From the NCBI GenBank assembly GCA_031553195.1, contig JAVBLV010000081.1:1-52163 (forward strand): 52,163 nucleotides of DNA, given 5' to 3'. The first letter of the stretch is position 1; every line of letters starts with the position of its first letter. The notes beneath the pieces are model-generated. The model did no database searches. It had not been told where the DNA came from and worked only from the letters and a program-made list of their open reading frames with translations. Of the stretch, positions 7,511 through 15,739 are shown piece by piece. The DNA comes from JAVBLV01 sp031553195 (lineage in GTDB: Bacteria; Bacteroidota; Bacteroidia; Bacteroidales; P3). The position numbers were made by a program, and so were the translations under genes.

Positions 7511-9457
7511 ATGATACGTATCACTCTTCCCGATGGTTCTGTTCGTTCTTATGATGCGGGAATTACGTCGCTTGATATTGCAAAAAGTATCAGCGAAGGA
7601 CTTGCCCGCAATGTATTGTCCGCCAAAATAAACGGACAAGTGTGGGATTTAAATCGGCCTATATTTGAGGATTGCAATTTTCAATTATTTACATGGAACG
7701 ATCCGGAAGGAAAGGATACATTTTGGCATACATCTGCTCACTTGATGGCGGCGGCTATAGAAATTCTTTATCCTGGCGTTAAGTTCGGGATAGGTCCTTC
7801 TATAGAAAACGGATTTTATTATGATATTGATTTTGGAAATTATACTATTTCATCAGACGATTTTCCGGAAATAGAAAGTAAAATGCTGGAACTTGTTGCG
7901 GCCAAACATCCTTTGGTAAGACGGGAAGCGAGCAAAACCGAGGCGCTGGATTATTTTACGAAAAAAGGCGACGAGTATAAGTTAGAATTAATTAACGACC
8001 TGGAAGATGGAACCATCACCTTTTACGAATCCGGTAATTTTGTCGATTTATGTAGAGGACCTCATTTACCTGATTTTTCGCCTATAAAAGCAGTGAAGTT
8101 ATTAAACATTGCAGGCGCTTATTGGAGAGGCGATGAAAGTCGCAAGCAGCTTACGCGGATTTATGGGATTTCTTTCCCGAAGAAAAAGGAGTTGGATGAT
8201 TATTTGGTTCTTTTGGAAGAAGCGAAAAAACGCGACCATAGGAAATTAGGTAAAGAGTTGGAATTGTTTACTTTTTCTCAAAATGTAGGACAGGGATTAC
8301 CGCTTTGGCTACCCAAGGGAGCGGCATTGCGCGAGCGTCTTGAAAATTTCCTGAAGAAAGTTCAACGCGAATATGGTTATAGCCAAGTTGTTACGCCTCA
8401 TATCGGAAATGTGAATTTATATAAGACGTCCGGACATTATGAAAAATATGGAAAAGATTCTTTTCAACCGATAACAACTCCCGTAGAAGGGGAAGAATTC
8501 TTGTTAAAACCGATGAATTGTCCTCACCACTGCGAGATTTATGCTAGTAAACCACATTCTTACAAAGATTTGCCTATTCGATTGGCTGAATTCGGAACGG
8601 TTTACCGTTATGAGCAAAGCGGAGAATTGCATGGTTTAACTCGAGTAAGGGGATTTACTCAGGATGACGCGCATATTTTTTGTATGCCCGAGCAACTGAA
8701 AGAAGAGTTTTGTAAGGTAATAGATATCGTTCTCTATATTTTCAAAACGTTAGATTTCAAGGATTTTATCACTCAGGTTTCGCTTCGAGATCCTGAAAAT
8801 AAAAGTAAATATATCGGCAGCGACGAAATCTGGGAAAGAGCGGAAAGCGCTATCATTGAAGCGGCTAAAGAAAGAGGGCTGCAAACGATAACAGAAATAG
8901 GAGAGGCCGCTTTCTACGGTCCGAAATTAGACTTTATGGTAAAAGATGCTATCGGTAGAAAATGGCAACTAGGAACTATCCAGGTGGATTATAATCTTCC
9001 GGAGCGTTTTGGATTGGAATATATTGGAAGCGATAATCAAAAACATAGGCCTGTTATGATTCACAGAGCGCCTTTTGGTTCTATGGAGCGATTTGTGGCT
9101 GTTTTGATAGAGCATACGGCCGGAAAATTTCCTTTATGGCTGACTCCCGAACAATTTATTATATTGCCTGTTAGCGAGAAATATGAAGAATATGCAAAAA
9201 AAGTGTTATCTTTGTTGGCCGATTTTGACTTGCGGGGCTCGATGGATAATCGTAATGAAAAGATTGGTAGGAAGATACGTGATGCGGAATTGCAGAAAAT
9301 TCCTTATATGCTTATTGTAGGCGAGAAAGAATGCGAAGAAGAAAGTATTTCTGCGCGCAGGCATGGGGAAGGGGATCTAGGCAGCATGAAGATAGAGACT
9401 TTTGTACAAATGATAAACAAAGAAATAAAGGATATATTATCAAATTCAAACAATTAG
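7511..9457 (+). CDS. thrS: Threonine--tRNA ligase
   Basis: This 648-residue enzyme has the complete bacterial ThrRS architecture. A TGS domain occupies about residues 1-62. The editing domain carries HTSAH (His73, His77) and the later CRGPH block. The class II catalytic domain has the zinc-binding region MNCPHHC (Cys337), motif 2 around RYEQSGELHGL, and motif 3 GSMERFVAVL. The anticodon-binding domain follows from about residue 540. It charges tRNA-Thr in the cytoplasm. It is the first gene of a translation operon, 30 bases upstream of infC, a widespread bacterial arrangement. The leader between the -7 box and the start is about 80 bases; no T-box or obvious tRNA-like operator was recognised in it. 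Confidence 0.98.
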   Translation: MIRITLPDGSVRSYDAGITSLDIAKSISEGLARNVLSAKINGQVWDLNRPIFEDCNFQLFTWNDPEGKDTFWHTSAHLMAAAIEILYPGVKFGIGPSIENGFYYDIDFGNYTISSDDFPEIESKMLELVAAKHPLVRREASKTEALDYFTKKGDEYKLELINDLEDGTITFYESGNFVDLCRGPHLPDFSPIKAVKLLNIAGAYWRGDESRKQLTRIYGISFPKKKELDDYLVLLEEAKKRDHRKLGKELELFTFSQNVGQGLPLWLPKGAALRERLENFLKKVQREYGYSQVVTPHIGNVNLYKTSGHYEKYGKDSFQPITTPVEGEEFLLKPMNCPHHCEIYASKPHSYKDLPIRLAEFGTVYRYEQSGELHGLTRVRGFTQDDAHIFCMPEQLKEEFCKVIDIVLYIFKTLDFKDFITQVSLRDPENKSKYIGSDEIWERAESAIIEAAKERGLQTITEIGEAAFYGPKLDFMVKDAIGRKWQLGTIQVDYNLPERFGLEYIGSDNQKHRPVMIHRAPFGSMERFVAVLIEHTAGKFPLWLTPEQFIILPVSEKYEEYAKKVLSLLADFDLRGSMDNRNEKIGRKIRDAELQKIPYMLIVGEKECEEESISARRHGEGDLGSMKIETFVQMINKEIKDILSNSNN

Positions 9458-9474
9458 TTGTAAATTTAACGAAT

Positions 9475-9490
9475 AGGAGAAATAACCATA
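9475..9490 (+). promoter_or_regulatory. Shine-Dalgarno and AUA start of infC
   Basis: AGGAG at 9475-9479 is followed after 8 bases by ATA at 9488. The IF3 reading frame is open from an in-frame TAA at 9467 and contains no ATG in its N-terminal part. The first GTG (9575) falls inside the conserved IF3 core. Strong Shine-Dalgarno sites are rare in this window, so this one supports initiation at AUA. Confidence 0.75.
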
Positions 9491-10039
9491 GCAACATCAT
9501 TTCAACCCATAAGGAGAAGAGGCCCTGTTCAAAAAGAAGAACTGCATAAAATAAATGAAAAGATAAATACCCCTGTGGTTCGCGTTGTAGGCGATAACAT
9601 TGAGGCGGGTATTTATAACATAAAAGAGGCGATTCAAATGGCTAGGGATTTAGACCTTGACCTTGTAGAAATTTCGCCGACAGCCAACCCTCCCGTTTGT
9701 AAAATTGTGGATTATCAAAAGTTCTTGTATGAACTTAAGAAAAAGCAAAAAGAACAGAAGGCCAAAACAGCTAAAATTGTTGTAAAAGAAATTCGTTTAG
9801 GGCCACAAACCGACGAACATGATTTTAATTTTAAACTAAATCATGCGATCAAGTTTCTGAAAGAAGGCTGCAAAGTAAAGGTGGACGTTTTTTTCAAGGG
9901 CCGCACCATTGTATACAAGGAACAAGGGGAAGCTATTTTATTGAAATTTGCCGAAGCCTTGCTGGAAGTGGGAAAACCCGAAACAATGCCCAAGTTGGAA
10001 GGAAAAAGAATGTTGATGATTATTGCGCCTAAAAAGTAA
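9488..10039 (+). CDS. infC: Translation initiation factor IF-3
   Basis: Read from the ATA at 9488 the protein has 183 residues, the normal IF3 length, and begins (M)ATSFQPIRRRGPVQKEELH before INEKINTPVVRVVGDN, which aligns with the conserved IF3 N-domain. A GTG start at 9575 would remove the first 29 residues, including the INEKI segment. The linker LKKKQKEQKAK and the C-domain blocks KEIRLGPQTDEHD and FFKGR are clear. IF3 binds the 30S subunit and rejects non-AUG initiation. In E. coli infC itself starts with AUU and is autoregulated by this discrimination; an AUA start here implies the same feedback. It is followed by rpmI and rplT as in most bacteria. Confidence 0.93.
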   Translation: MATSFQPIRRRGPVQKEELHKINEKINTPVVRVVGDNIEAGIYNIKEAIQMARDLDLDLVEISPTANPPVCKIVDYQKFLYELKKKQKEQKAKTAKIVVKEIRLGPQTDEHDFNFKLNHAIKFLKEGCKVKVDVFFKGRTIVYKEQGEAILLKFAEALLEVGKPETMPKLEGKRMLMIIAPKK

Positions 10040-10155
10040 TCAAAACCCAATAAATATGCGGTATGAGGAAAATCAAAAAATTCTCTAACTTAGCGGTTTT
10101 GGATGCTTAAGATAAATTGTAAATTTATTTAATTAACTAAATATCAAAATAAGTA

Positions 10156-10350
10156 ATGCCAAAATTAAAAACAAAGTCGAGCGCCAAAAAAAGATTTGCT
10201 TTAACCGGCGCTGGGAAAATTAAAAGAAAGCATGCTTACCACAGTCACATTTTAACTAAAAAGGAAACGACGCAAAAACGGAACCTTACAAAAACGGGAT
10301 TGGTAAGCGTACATGACGAAAAACGAGTTAAAGAGATGTTATTGGCTTAA
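10156..10350 (+). CDS. rpmI: 50S ribosomal protein L35
   Basis: This 64-residue very basic protein starts MPKLKTKSSAKKRFALTGAG, the hallmark of L35, and ends with a Lys/Arg-rich tail. It belongs to the large ribosomal subunit. The gap of 116 bases after infC and 88 bases before rplT leaves room for leader control (in other bacteria L20 represses this operon), but no specific fold was recognised here. Confidence 0.97.
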   Translation: MPKLKTKSSAKKRFALTGAGKIKRKHAYHSHILTKKETTQKRNLTKTGLVSVHDEKRVKEMLLA

Positions 10351-10438
10351 CATCAGGAAAAGGAGTTATTAACCATTGTTTACAGCTTTACAAGAGTTGG
10401 TGGGACGCCAGCCGCTGAAACGAAAAAAAAATTAAATT

Positions 10439-10786
10439 ATGCCAAGATCAGTCAATGCCGTTGCTTCAAGAGCGCGCAGAAAAAAAATTTTAAACCGTAC
10501 CAAAGGGTATTGGGGAAGAGGTAAAAACGTTTGGACCGTTGCCAAAAACAAATGGGAAAAAGGTCAACAGTACGCATTTCGCGACAGACGAGTTAAAAAA
10601 CGTGAATTCCGTAAATTATGGATTAATCGTATCAATGCCGGAGTAAGAATACATGGTATGTCCTATTCCGTGTTTATGGGCGAGTTGCATAAAAGTAACA
10701 TACAACTCAACAGAAAAGTCTTAGCAGACTTGGCCATGAATCATCCCGAAGCTTTTAAAGCCGTGGTGGATGCAATAAAGAAATAA
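10439..10786 (+). CDS. rplT: 50S ribosomal protein L20
   Basis: The 115-residue basic protein shows the L20 signature MPRSVNAVASRARRKKILNR at the N terminus and the block RRVKKREFRKLWINRINAGV in the middle. It binds 23S rRNA early in large-subunit assembly and is a known autorepressor of infC-rpmI-rplT operons. Gene order infC-rpmI-rplT is preserved. It is followed after 42 bases by rplS, which in many genomes lies elsewhere, so the translation cluster is extended here. Confidence 0.97.
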   Translation: MPRSVNAVASRARRKKILNRTKGYWGRGKNVWTVAKNKWEKGQQYAFRDRRVKKREFRKLWINRINAGVRIHGMSYSVFMGELHKSNIQLNRKVLADLAMNHPEAFKAVVDAIKK

Positions 10787-10828
10787 ATTAATCTGAGAAT
10801 TCATTAAAATTTTAAATACGACTTTGTC

Positions 10829-11185
10829 ATGGGAAAACCGGAATTATTACAATACGTCGAAAATTTGGTTGAACGGAAAGAGTTCCCAAATTTTAAAGCA
10901 GGGGATACTATTACCGTCCACTATAAGATCAAAGAGGGAAATAAAGAACGTATTCAGCAATTTCAAGGCGTTGTTTTACAACGTTCGGGAGATAGCGCTT
11001 CTACAGAAACATTTACGATGAGAAAAATTTCAGGAACAGTAGGAGTGGAAAGAATATTTCCTCTCTCGTCTCCATTTATAGAAAAAATAGATGTGAATAA
11101 AAGAGGCGTTGTTCGTAGAGCTAGAATATTCTATTTGAGAGGATTGACAGGTAAGAAAGCGCGTATCAAAGAAAAAATGCGCTAG
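10829..11185 (+). CDS. rplS: 50S ribosomal protein L19
   Basis: The 118-residue protein has L19 hallmarks: FKAGDTITVHYKIKEGNKER near residue 24, the FQGVVLQRSG block, and IFPLSSPFIEKI followed by RGVVRRARIFYLRGLTGKKA. It sits at the 30S-50S interface of the ribosome. The ATG at 10829 gives MGKPELLQYV, the expected start. It is the last gene of the thrS operon, directly followed by a strong hairpin terminator at 11210-11248. Confidence 0.97.
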   Translation: MGKPELLQYVENLVERKEFPNFKAGDTITVHYKIKEGNKERIQQFQGVVLQRSGDSASTETFTMRKISGTVGVERIFPLSSPFIEKIDVNKRGVVRRARIFYLRGLTGKKARIKEKMR

Positions 11186-11209
11186 GCCTTATCATTTTAT
11201 ATCTAAAAG

Positions 11210-11248
11210 AAAGACTGCTATTGCGATTTTAATAAGCAGTCTTTTTTT
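11210..11248 (+). terminator. Rho-independent terminator of the thrS-rplS operon
   Basis: AAAGACTGCT (11210-11219) pairs perfectly with AGCAGTCTTT (11235-11244) around a 15-base loop, followed by a run of T. Confidence 0.92.
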
Positions 11249-11270
11249 ATATCAGAATTTCCGAGCCTTA

Positions 11271-11433
11271 AGAGGTTGCCTAAAAATTTTTCTATGAAGT
11301 ATTTTGAGTCTAAAAATGTTCTTTTTTGTCGGAATTTTTACCAAATAGCGCTACTATTCTTGAAAAATCCCGTCTGCAAAATCACTATTTTTATCTCTCA
11401 AAATCTTTTCCATAAAAATTTCGACAACCTCTA
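11271..11433 (+). mobile_element. Long imperfect palindromic element, copy B (MITE-like)
   Basis: About 163 bases with ends AGAGGTTGCCTAAAAATTTTT and, on the other strand, AGAGGTTGTCGAAATTTTT; TTAA/TTA-like bases flank both ends. Internal pairing includes ATTTTGAG with CTCAAAAT, GTCGGAATTTTT with AAAAATCCCGTC, and AATAG with CTATT around CGCTA. The right end overlaps the 3' end of mnmD and supplies its last codons and stop. Confidence 0.8.
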
Positions 11434-12110
11434 AGCATTTCTCTTTTTCCGTTAAATCCAGGAAGCTTCTCAATATTGAATCCAACGTTTTGCAAAATGC
11501 GTTTTACGTCGCCTTTACAACAATAAGTCGTCAATACGGCGTTATTTTTCATGGAACAATACACTTTCTGAAAAACGTTTTGCGTCCATAATTCCGATTG
11601 GAAACGAGGCGCAAAAGCGTCAAAATAAACCAGATCGAAATAGTTTTTGGGATAATTGAAAAATTCGGCTTTCTCATTCTGTTTATGAAATGTAAAAAAC
11701 GGAGAAAAGACAACTTTCTTTTCCCATTCACAAGTATGAAGTTTTAGAAAGTTTTTACTTTCAATATCCTTGACAATTTCAGGATAATTCAAAGAAGTGT
11801 AGATACTTTCGGGTAGAGGAAAGGGTTCTAGCGTGGTATAATCCAAATAAACGGAATTATTTTCTGCAAAAAGTTTGCTTAAATAAGCATTCAAGCCTGT
11901 GCCGAACCCTATTTCCAATAACCGGATATGTTTGTCTGGTTTTCGGAAAACGATTTCTTTCAATCCGGCATTGATATACACATGCATAGATTCGCTTACT
12001 GCGCCGTGCATAGAGTGATAATGTTCTTCAATATCTTCGAAGCCAACGGTTTTTGATCCATCCTCCGTGCAAATTAATTGTAATCGTTCGTAATTCATAT
12101 AGCGCGGCAA
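11391..12110 (-). CDS. mnmD: tRNA 5-methylaminomethyl-2-thiouridine methyltransferase, stand-alone MnmD
   Basis: The 239-residue protein matches the methyltransferase half of MnmC (DUF752). Motif I EIGFGTGLNA binds S-adenosylmethionine, and YFDAFAPRFQSELWT is the family signature, followed by LPGFNGKREMLRG. It methylates nm5s2U34 of tRNA to mnm5s2U34 in the cytoplasm. The oxidoreductase half of MnmC is absent, as in many bacteria with a split system. The conserved domain ends around KREMLRG; the last eleven or so residues (CRNFYGKDFER) and the stop are encoded by the palindromic element at 11271-11433, so the native C terminus seems to have been replaced by an insertion. Start ATG at 12110 precedes MNYERLQLI; a start at the internal Met (residue 5) is also possible. 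Confidence 0.88.
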   Translation of the reverse strand: MPRYMNYERLQLICTEDGSKTVGFEDIEEHYHSMHGAVSESMHVYINAGLKEIVFRKPDKHIRLLEIGFGTGLNAYLSKLFAENNSVYLDYTTLEPFPLPESIYTSLNYPEIVKDIESKNFLKLHTCEWEKKVVFSPFFTFHKQNEKAEFFNYPKNYFDLVYFDAFAPRFQSELWTQNVFQKVYCSMKNNAVLTTYCCKGDVKRILQNVGFNIEKLPGFNGKREMLRGCRNFYGKDFER

Positions 12111-12458
12111 TAGGTAAAAGGCTTGTTATCCATAATTCCAAGGTTGAGATTATTCTATGTTTGTTTGATGTATTTATTTGATTTTTATATATTTAGAAAA
12201 TAAAATATTGAGTGTTATGTTGAAAAAGAAATACAAAAGTAAACAAAATCGGATTTTAGAGAGCAAGACTAAAAGGCGTTTCTTAAAATAGAATTGCTGT
12301 TTTGGAGCGAAATAAAGCTTCTTCGAGTTAACAATATTGAACTTTTTTCGAATATTTGTTTCTTATTCTATCTGTGTTATAATGCTTGATATTCAGTGAA
12401 TAAAATAATATTTTCTATAAATTTCGATTGAAATACTTTAGAAAATTTATTTTTTATG

Positions 12459-12466
12459 TAGCTTTG
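12459..12466 (+). promoter_or_regulatory. Predicted -7 box of the MFS transporter gene
   Basis: The 394-base gap 12111-12504 between divergent mnmD and the MFS gene is AT-rich and holds no gene I can support. TAGCTTTG at 12459-12466 fits the Bacteroidota -7 consensus and lies 38 bases before the start codon. No clear -33 TTTG is seen. Confidence 0.45.
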
Positions 12467-12504
12467 CTGCTTTATTTATTACATCATTAAAAGTATTCAA
12501 TATT

Positions 12505-14193
12505 ATGATTGAAAAGTTACACACCTTACGCGATTCGGCGGGAGCCCGTTGGACAGCGTTGCTATTTTTGTCCTTTGCTATGTTTTGTTCCTATATCTTT
12601 ATGGATATACTTTCGCCTATCAAGGACTTGATGCAATCAACCCGCGGATGGGACTCTACCGCTTTTGGCACCATGCAAGGGTCGGAAACATTTTTGAATG
12701 TTTTTATCTTCTTTCTGATTTTTGCAGGTATTATCCTGGATAAGATGGGCGTTCGTTTTACGGCTGTCTTATCGGGCGTCGTGATGCTTGTCGGCGCGTC
12801 GATAAACTGGTATGCCGTAACGGAAAGTTTTGCGGGAACAGATCTGAAAACTTGGTTTGACAATAATTTGAATTATATTCCGGGTTTTGACGAATTAGGT
12901 ATTTCGCCGTTTTACAAGGGAATGCCTGCCTCTGCAAAATTTGCCTCTGTGGGCTTTATGATTTTTGGCTGCGGTGTCGAAATGGCGGGAATTACCGTTT
13001 CTCGTGGTATCGTAAAATGGTTTAAAGGTAGGGAAATAGCGCTTGCTATGGGCTCGGAAATGGCGTTGGCGCGTTTGGGCGTGGCCACCTGTATGATTTT
13101 CTCGCCTGTTTTTGCAAAATTAGGCGGACACATTGATGTTTCCCGCTCTGTTGCTTTTGGCGTAATTTTGCTGATGATTGCGTTGATAATGTTCATCGTT
13201 TATTTCTTTATGGATAAAAAATTAGATGCGCAAACCGGCGAAGCGGAAGAAAAAGACGATCCGTTTAAAATTAGCGATATTGGTAAAATCCTTTCGAGCA
13301 GCGGTTTTTGGTTGGTTGCTTTACTTTGTGTTCTATATTATTCGGCGATATTCCCCTTCCAAAAATATGCGGTAAATATGTTGCAATGTAACCTGACATT
13401 TACAGAGGTGCCGTCGGATTCTTTCTGGGCGTCGAATACGGTTACTATAGTACAATATTTAATAATGTTAATTGTTGCCGCTACTGCTTTTGCAAGTAAT
13501 TTCAGCAAAAAGACAATGAAGATTGCATTGTTGACAGTATCAGTAATATGTTTGGTTATATTCTGCTATATGGGTTATATGCGCCAGTCGGCAGAAACAA
13601 TTTTTGCTGTATTTCCATTGTTAGCAGTAGGTATTACGCCCATTCTCGGCAAATTTGTAGATACCAAAGGTAAAGCGGCCTCTATGTTGATGATTGGCTC
13701 CATCCTGTTAATTGCCTGCCATTTAACTTTCGCCTTTGTGTTGCCGTTATTTAAAGGAAGTGAAATTGGCGGCGTGATAGTTGCTTATGTAACCATTCTG
13801 GTGCTTGGTTCCTCATTCTCGTTAGTGCCTGCATCTTTGTGGCCTTCGGTTCCGAAATTGGTGGATAGCAAGGTTATTGGATCGGCTTATGCATTGATTT
13901 TCTGGATTCAAAATATTGGTTTGTGGTTGTTCCCATTATTGATTGGCAAAATTTTGGACGCATCAAATCCTGAAGTCGTACAAGCGTTGAAAGACGGTAC
14001 AATGACGCCTGAAGCGGCTGCCACGTCATACAACTATACAAACCCGCTTATCATGCTGGCCTGTTTGGGAGTTGCCGCTTTGATTCTTGGTTTTGTATTG
14101 AAAATTGTAGATAAGAAAAAAGGCATTGGACTTGAGCTTCCTAACATTAAAACCAAAGAAGAGACTTTGGAAGCGGAAAGAGAAGCCAGATAG
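12505..14193 (+). CDS. Major facilitator superfamily transporter, unknown substrate
   Basis: This 562-residue protein has about twelve hydrophobic segments in two halves, split by a charged cytoplasmic loop near residues 235-255 (KLDAQTGEAEEKDDPFK). The loop after the second membrane segment reads LDKMGVRFT, a version of the MFS DRxGRR motif. It is longer than a typical MFS protein because of an extended periplasmic loop around residues 105-145. It is inner-membrane. Nothing in its monocistronic context (own promoter, terminator at 14221) hints at a substrate. A relationship to MFSD1-like transporters is possible but I cannot verify it. Confidence 0.8.
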   Translation: MIEKLHTLRDSAGARWTALLFLSFAMFCSYIFMDILSPIKDLMQSTRGWDSTAFGTMQGSETFLNVFIFFLIFAGIILDKMGVRFTAVLSGVVMLVGASINWYAVTESFAGTDLKTWFDNNLNYIPGFDELGISPFYKGMPASAKFASVGFMIFGCGVEMAGITVSRGIVKWFKGREIALAMGSEMALARLGVATCMIFSPVFAKLGGHIDVSRSVAFGVILLMIALIMFIVYFFMDKKLDAQTGEAEEKDDPFKISDIGKILSSSGFWLVALLCVLYYSAIFPFQKYAVNMLQCNLTFTEVPSDSFWASNTVTIVQYLIMLIVAATAFASNFSKKTMKIALLTVSVICLVIFCYMGYMRQSAETIFAVFPLLAVGITPILGKFVDTKGKAASMLMIGSILLIACHLTFAFVLPLFKGSEIGGVIVAYVTILVLGSSFSLVPASLWPSVPKLVDSKVIGSAYALIFWIQNIGLWLFPLLIGKILDASNPEVVQALKDGTMTPEAAATSYNYTNPLIMLACLGVAALILGFVLKIVDKKKGIGLELPNIKTKEETLEAEREAR

Positions 14194-14220
14194 AATCTAT
14201 TTACAAAATATGTCTTGAAT

Positions 14221-14254
14221 AAAACGGGCTTATCTTCCGGGTAAGCTCGTTTTG
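14221..14254 (+). terminator. Terminator of the MFS gene
   Basis: AAAACGGGCTTA and TAAGCTCGTTTT can form a stem with one mismatch around a short loop (ATCTTCCGGG region), 27 bases after the stop codon. The A-tract before and T-tract after suggest bidirectional activity. Confidence 0.8.
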
Positions 14255-14390
14255 TATTATTTGCTAATTTTACCACATGACAAAAAGGATTCGTTTTATC
14301 ACTTTTAAATTACTGTAATGAGAAACTGGAGATAAGTGTCCTACTACTACTTTTTTTATTCCTGCTTTTGTTTTGGGGCAAAAAGAAAAA

Positions 14391-14415
14391 GCGCTTACAA
14401 AATCTCTGTAAGCGC
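14391..14415 (-). terminator. Terminator of tRNA-Arg
   Basis: GCGCTTACA (14391-14399) and TGTAAGCGC (14407-14415) form a perfect 9-bp stem. On the minus strand it follows the tRNA by 11 bases and is trailed by a T-rich run (complement of AAAAAGAAAAA). Confidence 0.9.
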
Positions 14416-14426
14416 TTGATTTTCGT

Positions 14427-14503
14427 TGGTGACCCCGTCAGGATTCAAACCTGAAACCTTCTGATCCGTAGTCAGATGCTCTATTCAGTTAAGCTACGGG
14501 GCC
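14427..14503 (-). tRNA. tRNA-Arg (anticodon ACG)
   Basis: On the minus strand the acceptor stem GGCCCCG pairs with CGGGGTC (one G-U), the D arm contains AGCTTAACTGAATAGAGC, and the anticodon stem TCTGA/TCAGA encloses loop CTACGGA with anticodon ACG. The T arm contains the standard GGTTTGAATCC. Discriminator A is followed by an encoded CCA. A34 is expected to be edited to inosine by TadA to read CGN codons. Confidence 0.96.
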
Positions 14504-14585
14504 GAATTGAGTTTGCAAAGATACATTTTTTCTCCTAATGCAACAAATTTATTAGATGCTTTTTTGTCGCAAACTATAGAGTTTT

Positions 14586-15122
14586 TTAAAAAATCTGATT
14601 TATCGAATAGACCCTCGCATACAGTTCATCTCTTATTTTTTCGTATTCAGTTGAATCCAAAGGGTTTCTTGACATCAAAAACATAGGAACGGCCTCTTTT
14701 TCTTTATCATAAGCAGGTTGTATATAATTCCAATCGGCGTTTAAAACCAATCCCATATTCTGATAAAAACGAATTCGCCTTTGGGCTTCTATCGTTTCAG
14801 GTCTCTCTACTTCCAGTATTACTTGTTTGAGCGATTTTGAAAGTATTTCTTTTACAATCCCCGAACCCAATCCCTTTCCTCTTAAATTAGGATCAATAGC
14901 CAAGTGCTCTATGTATAAAAAGTCCGCTAATTCCCAAATGACCAAAATTCCGATTGCAATATCATTTTCGAAAATTACAAAAAATGTAACAGGAGAAGAG
15001 GTTTGCAGGTCCACAGCAACGTTAAAATCTCTTCTTTCGTTTGGGGAAAAAGAGGTTATATATAAATTTTCTGCAAAATCAAGAAAAATACTTCCGGGTC
15101 GTACAGGAGCAAATTGTAACAT
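14586..15122 (-). CDS. GNAT-family N-acetyltransferase
   Basis: The 178-residue protein has the GNAT core. Motif A reads LAIDPNLRGKGLGSGIV (about residues 75-92) for acetyl-CoA pyrophosphate binding, preceded by beta strands FFVIFENDIAIGILVIW. The C-terminal part contains FYQNMGLVLN, a motif B-like block. The acceptor is unknown. It follows the ECF sigma gene by 11 bases on the same strand, and that gene overlaps the glycosyltransferase, so the three form one tight operon. A small-molecule or protein acetylation role cannot be distinguished. Confidence 0.85.
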   Translation of the reverse strand: MLQFAPVRPGSIFLDFAENLYITSFSPNERRDFNVAVDLQTSSPVTFFVIFENDIAIGILVIWELADFLYIEHLAIDPNLRGKGLGSGIVKEILSKSLKQVILEVERPETIEAQRRIRFYQNMGLVLNADWNYIQPAYDKEKEAVPMFLMSRNPLDSTEYEKIRDELYARVYSINQIF

Positions 15123-15133
15123 GAAGGTAAGAA

Positions 15134-15739
15134 TTAGATCGATTCTTCGGCATTTTTTATAATCTGGTATAAAAAATCTCTAGCTCTAAACAATTGAACC
15201 TTAATTGTCCCTATAGGCAAATTTAATTCTTCCGAAATTTCTTCGTAACTGTATTCCTTAAAATAACGTAGTTCCACCAGTTTTCGATAATGAGGCTTCA
15301 GTTTCTCTACAATATGATGCATCAATTTTATTTTTTGATTTTCGATGGTTTTCTCTTCCGGATTAAGTGCGTCGGCCATGATATCAAACGAATTATTTTC
15401 ATTTTCATTTCCAATTATCTTATCCATCGAGATTGTTTTCATCCTCTTTTTCCGGATATAATCAATACAATTGTTCGAAGCAATTTTGAAAAGCCAGGTA
15501 CTAAAGGCATAATTGGGAGTATATTGATGCAGGTTCTTAAATGCTTTACCCAACGCTTCTATGGTCAAATCTTCGGCATCCATGGCATCGTTCGTCATCT
15601 TCAACAACATAAAATACAAAGGTTCGCGATACTTGTTCATCAAATCGGCATAGGCCTTTCGATCTCCTTTATCGCGCGCCATACAAACCAGTTTATAATC
15701 ATGCGTGGCTTTTTCTGTAAGTTGAACTGTTATTTCCAT
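15134..15739 (-). CDS. ECF-type RNA polymerase sigma factor
   Basis: The 201-residue protein contains sigma-70 region 2 (about residues 25-95: YREPLYFMLLKMTNDAMDAE, then AFSTWLFKIASNNCIDYIRK) and region 4 with the helix-turn-helix LPIGTIKVQLFRARDFLYQI near the C terminus. Region 3 is missing, as in ECF sigma factors. No anti-sigma factor gene is adjacent; instead it sits between a glycosyltransferase gene, which it overlaps by 10 bases at the 5' end, and a GNAT gene. This suggests translational coupling with the glycosyltransferase and control by abundance rather than by a cotranscribed anti-sigma partner. Confidence 0.93.
   Translation of the reverse strand: MEITVQLTEKATHDYKLVCMARDKGDRKAYADLMNKYREPLYFMLLKMTNDAMDAEDLTIEALGKAFKNLHQYTPNYAFSTWLFKIASNNCIDYIRKKRMKTISMDKIIGNENENNSFDIMADALNPEEKTIENQKIKLMHHIVEKLKPHYRKLVELRYFKEYSYEEISEELNLPIGTIKVQLFRARDFLYQIIKNAEESI

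Noticed and set aside
10351..10438. L20-binding leader or pseudoknot before rplT
   Set aside because: Plausible by analogy to other bacteria, but I could not trace a convincing rRNA-mimic fold by eye.
12213..12290. Short basic ORF (MLKKKYKSKQNRILES) in the gap before the MFS gene
   Set aside because: About 24 codons, Lys-rich as expected from A-rich DNA, with no start signal or conservation evidence.
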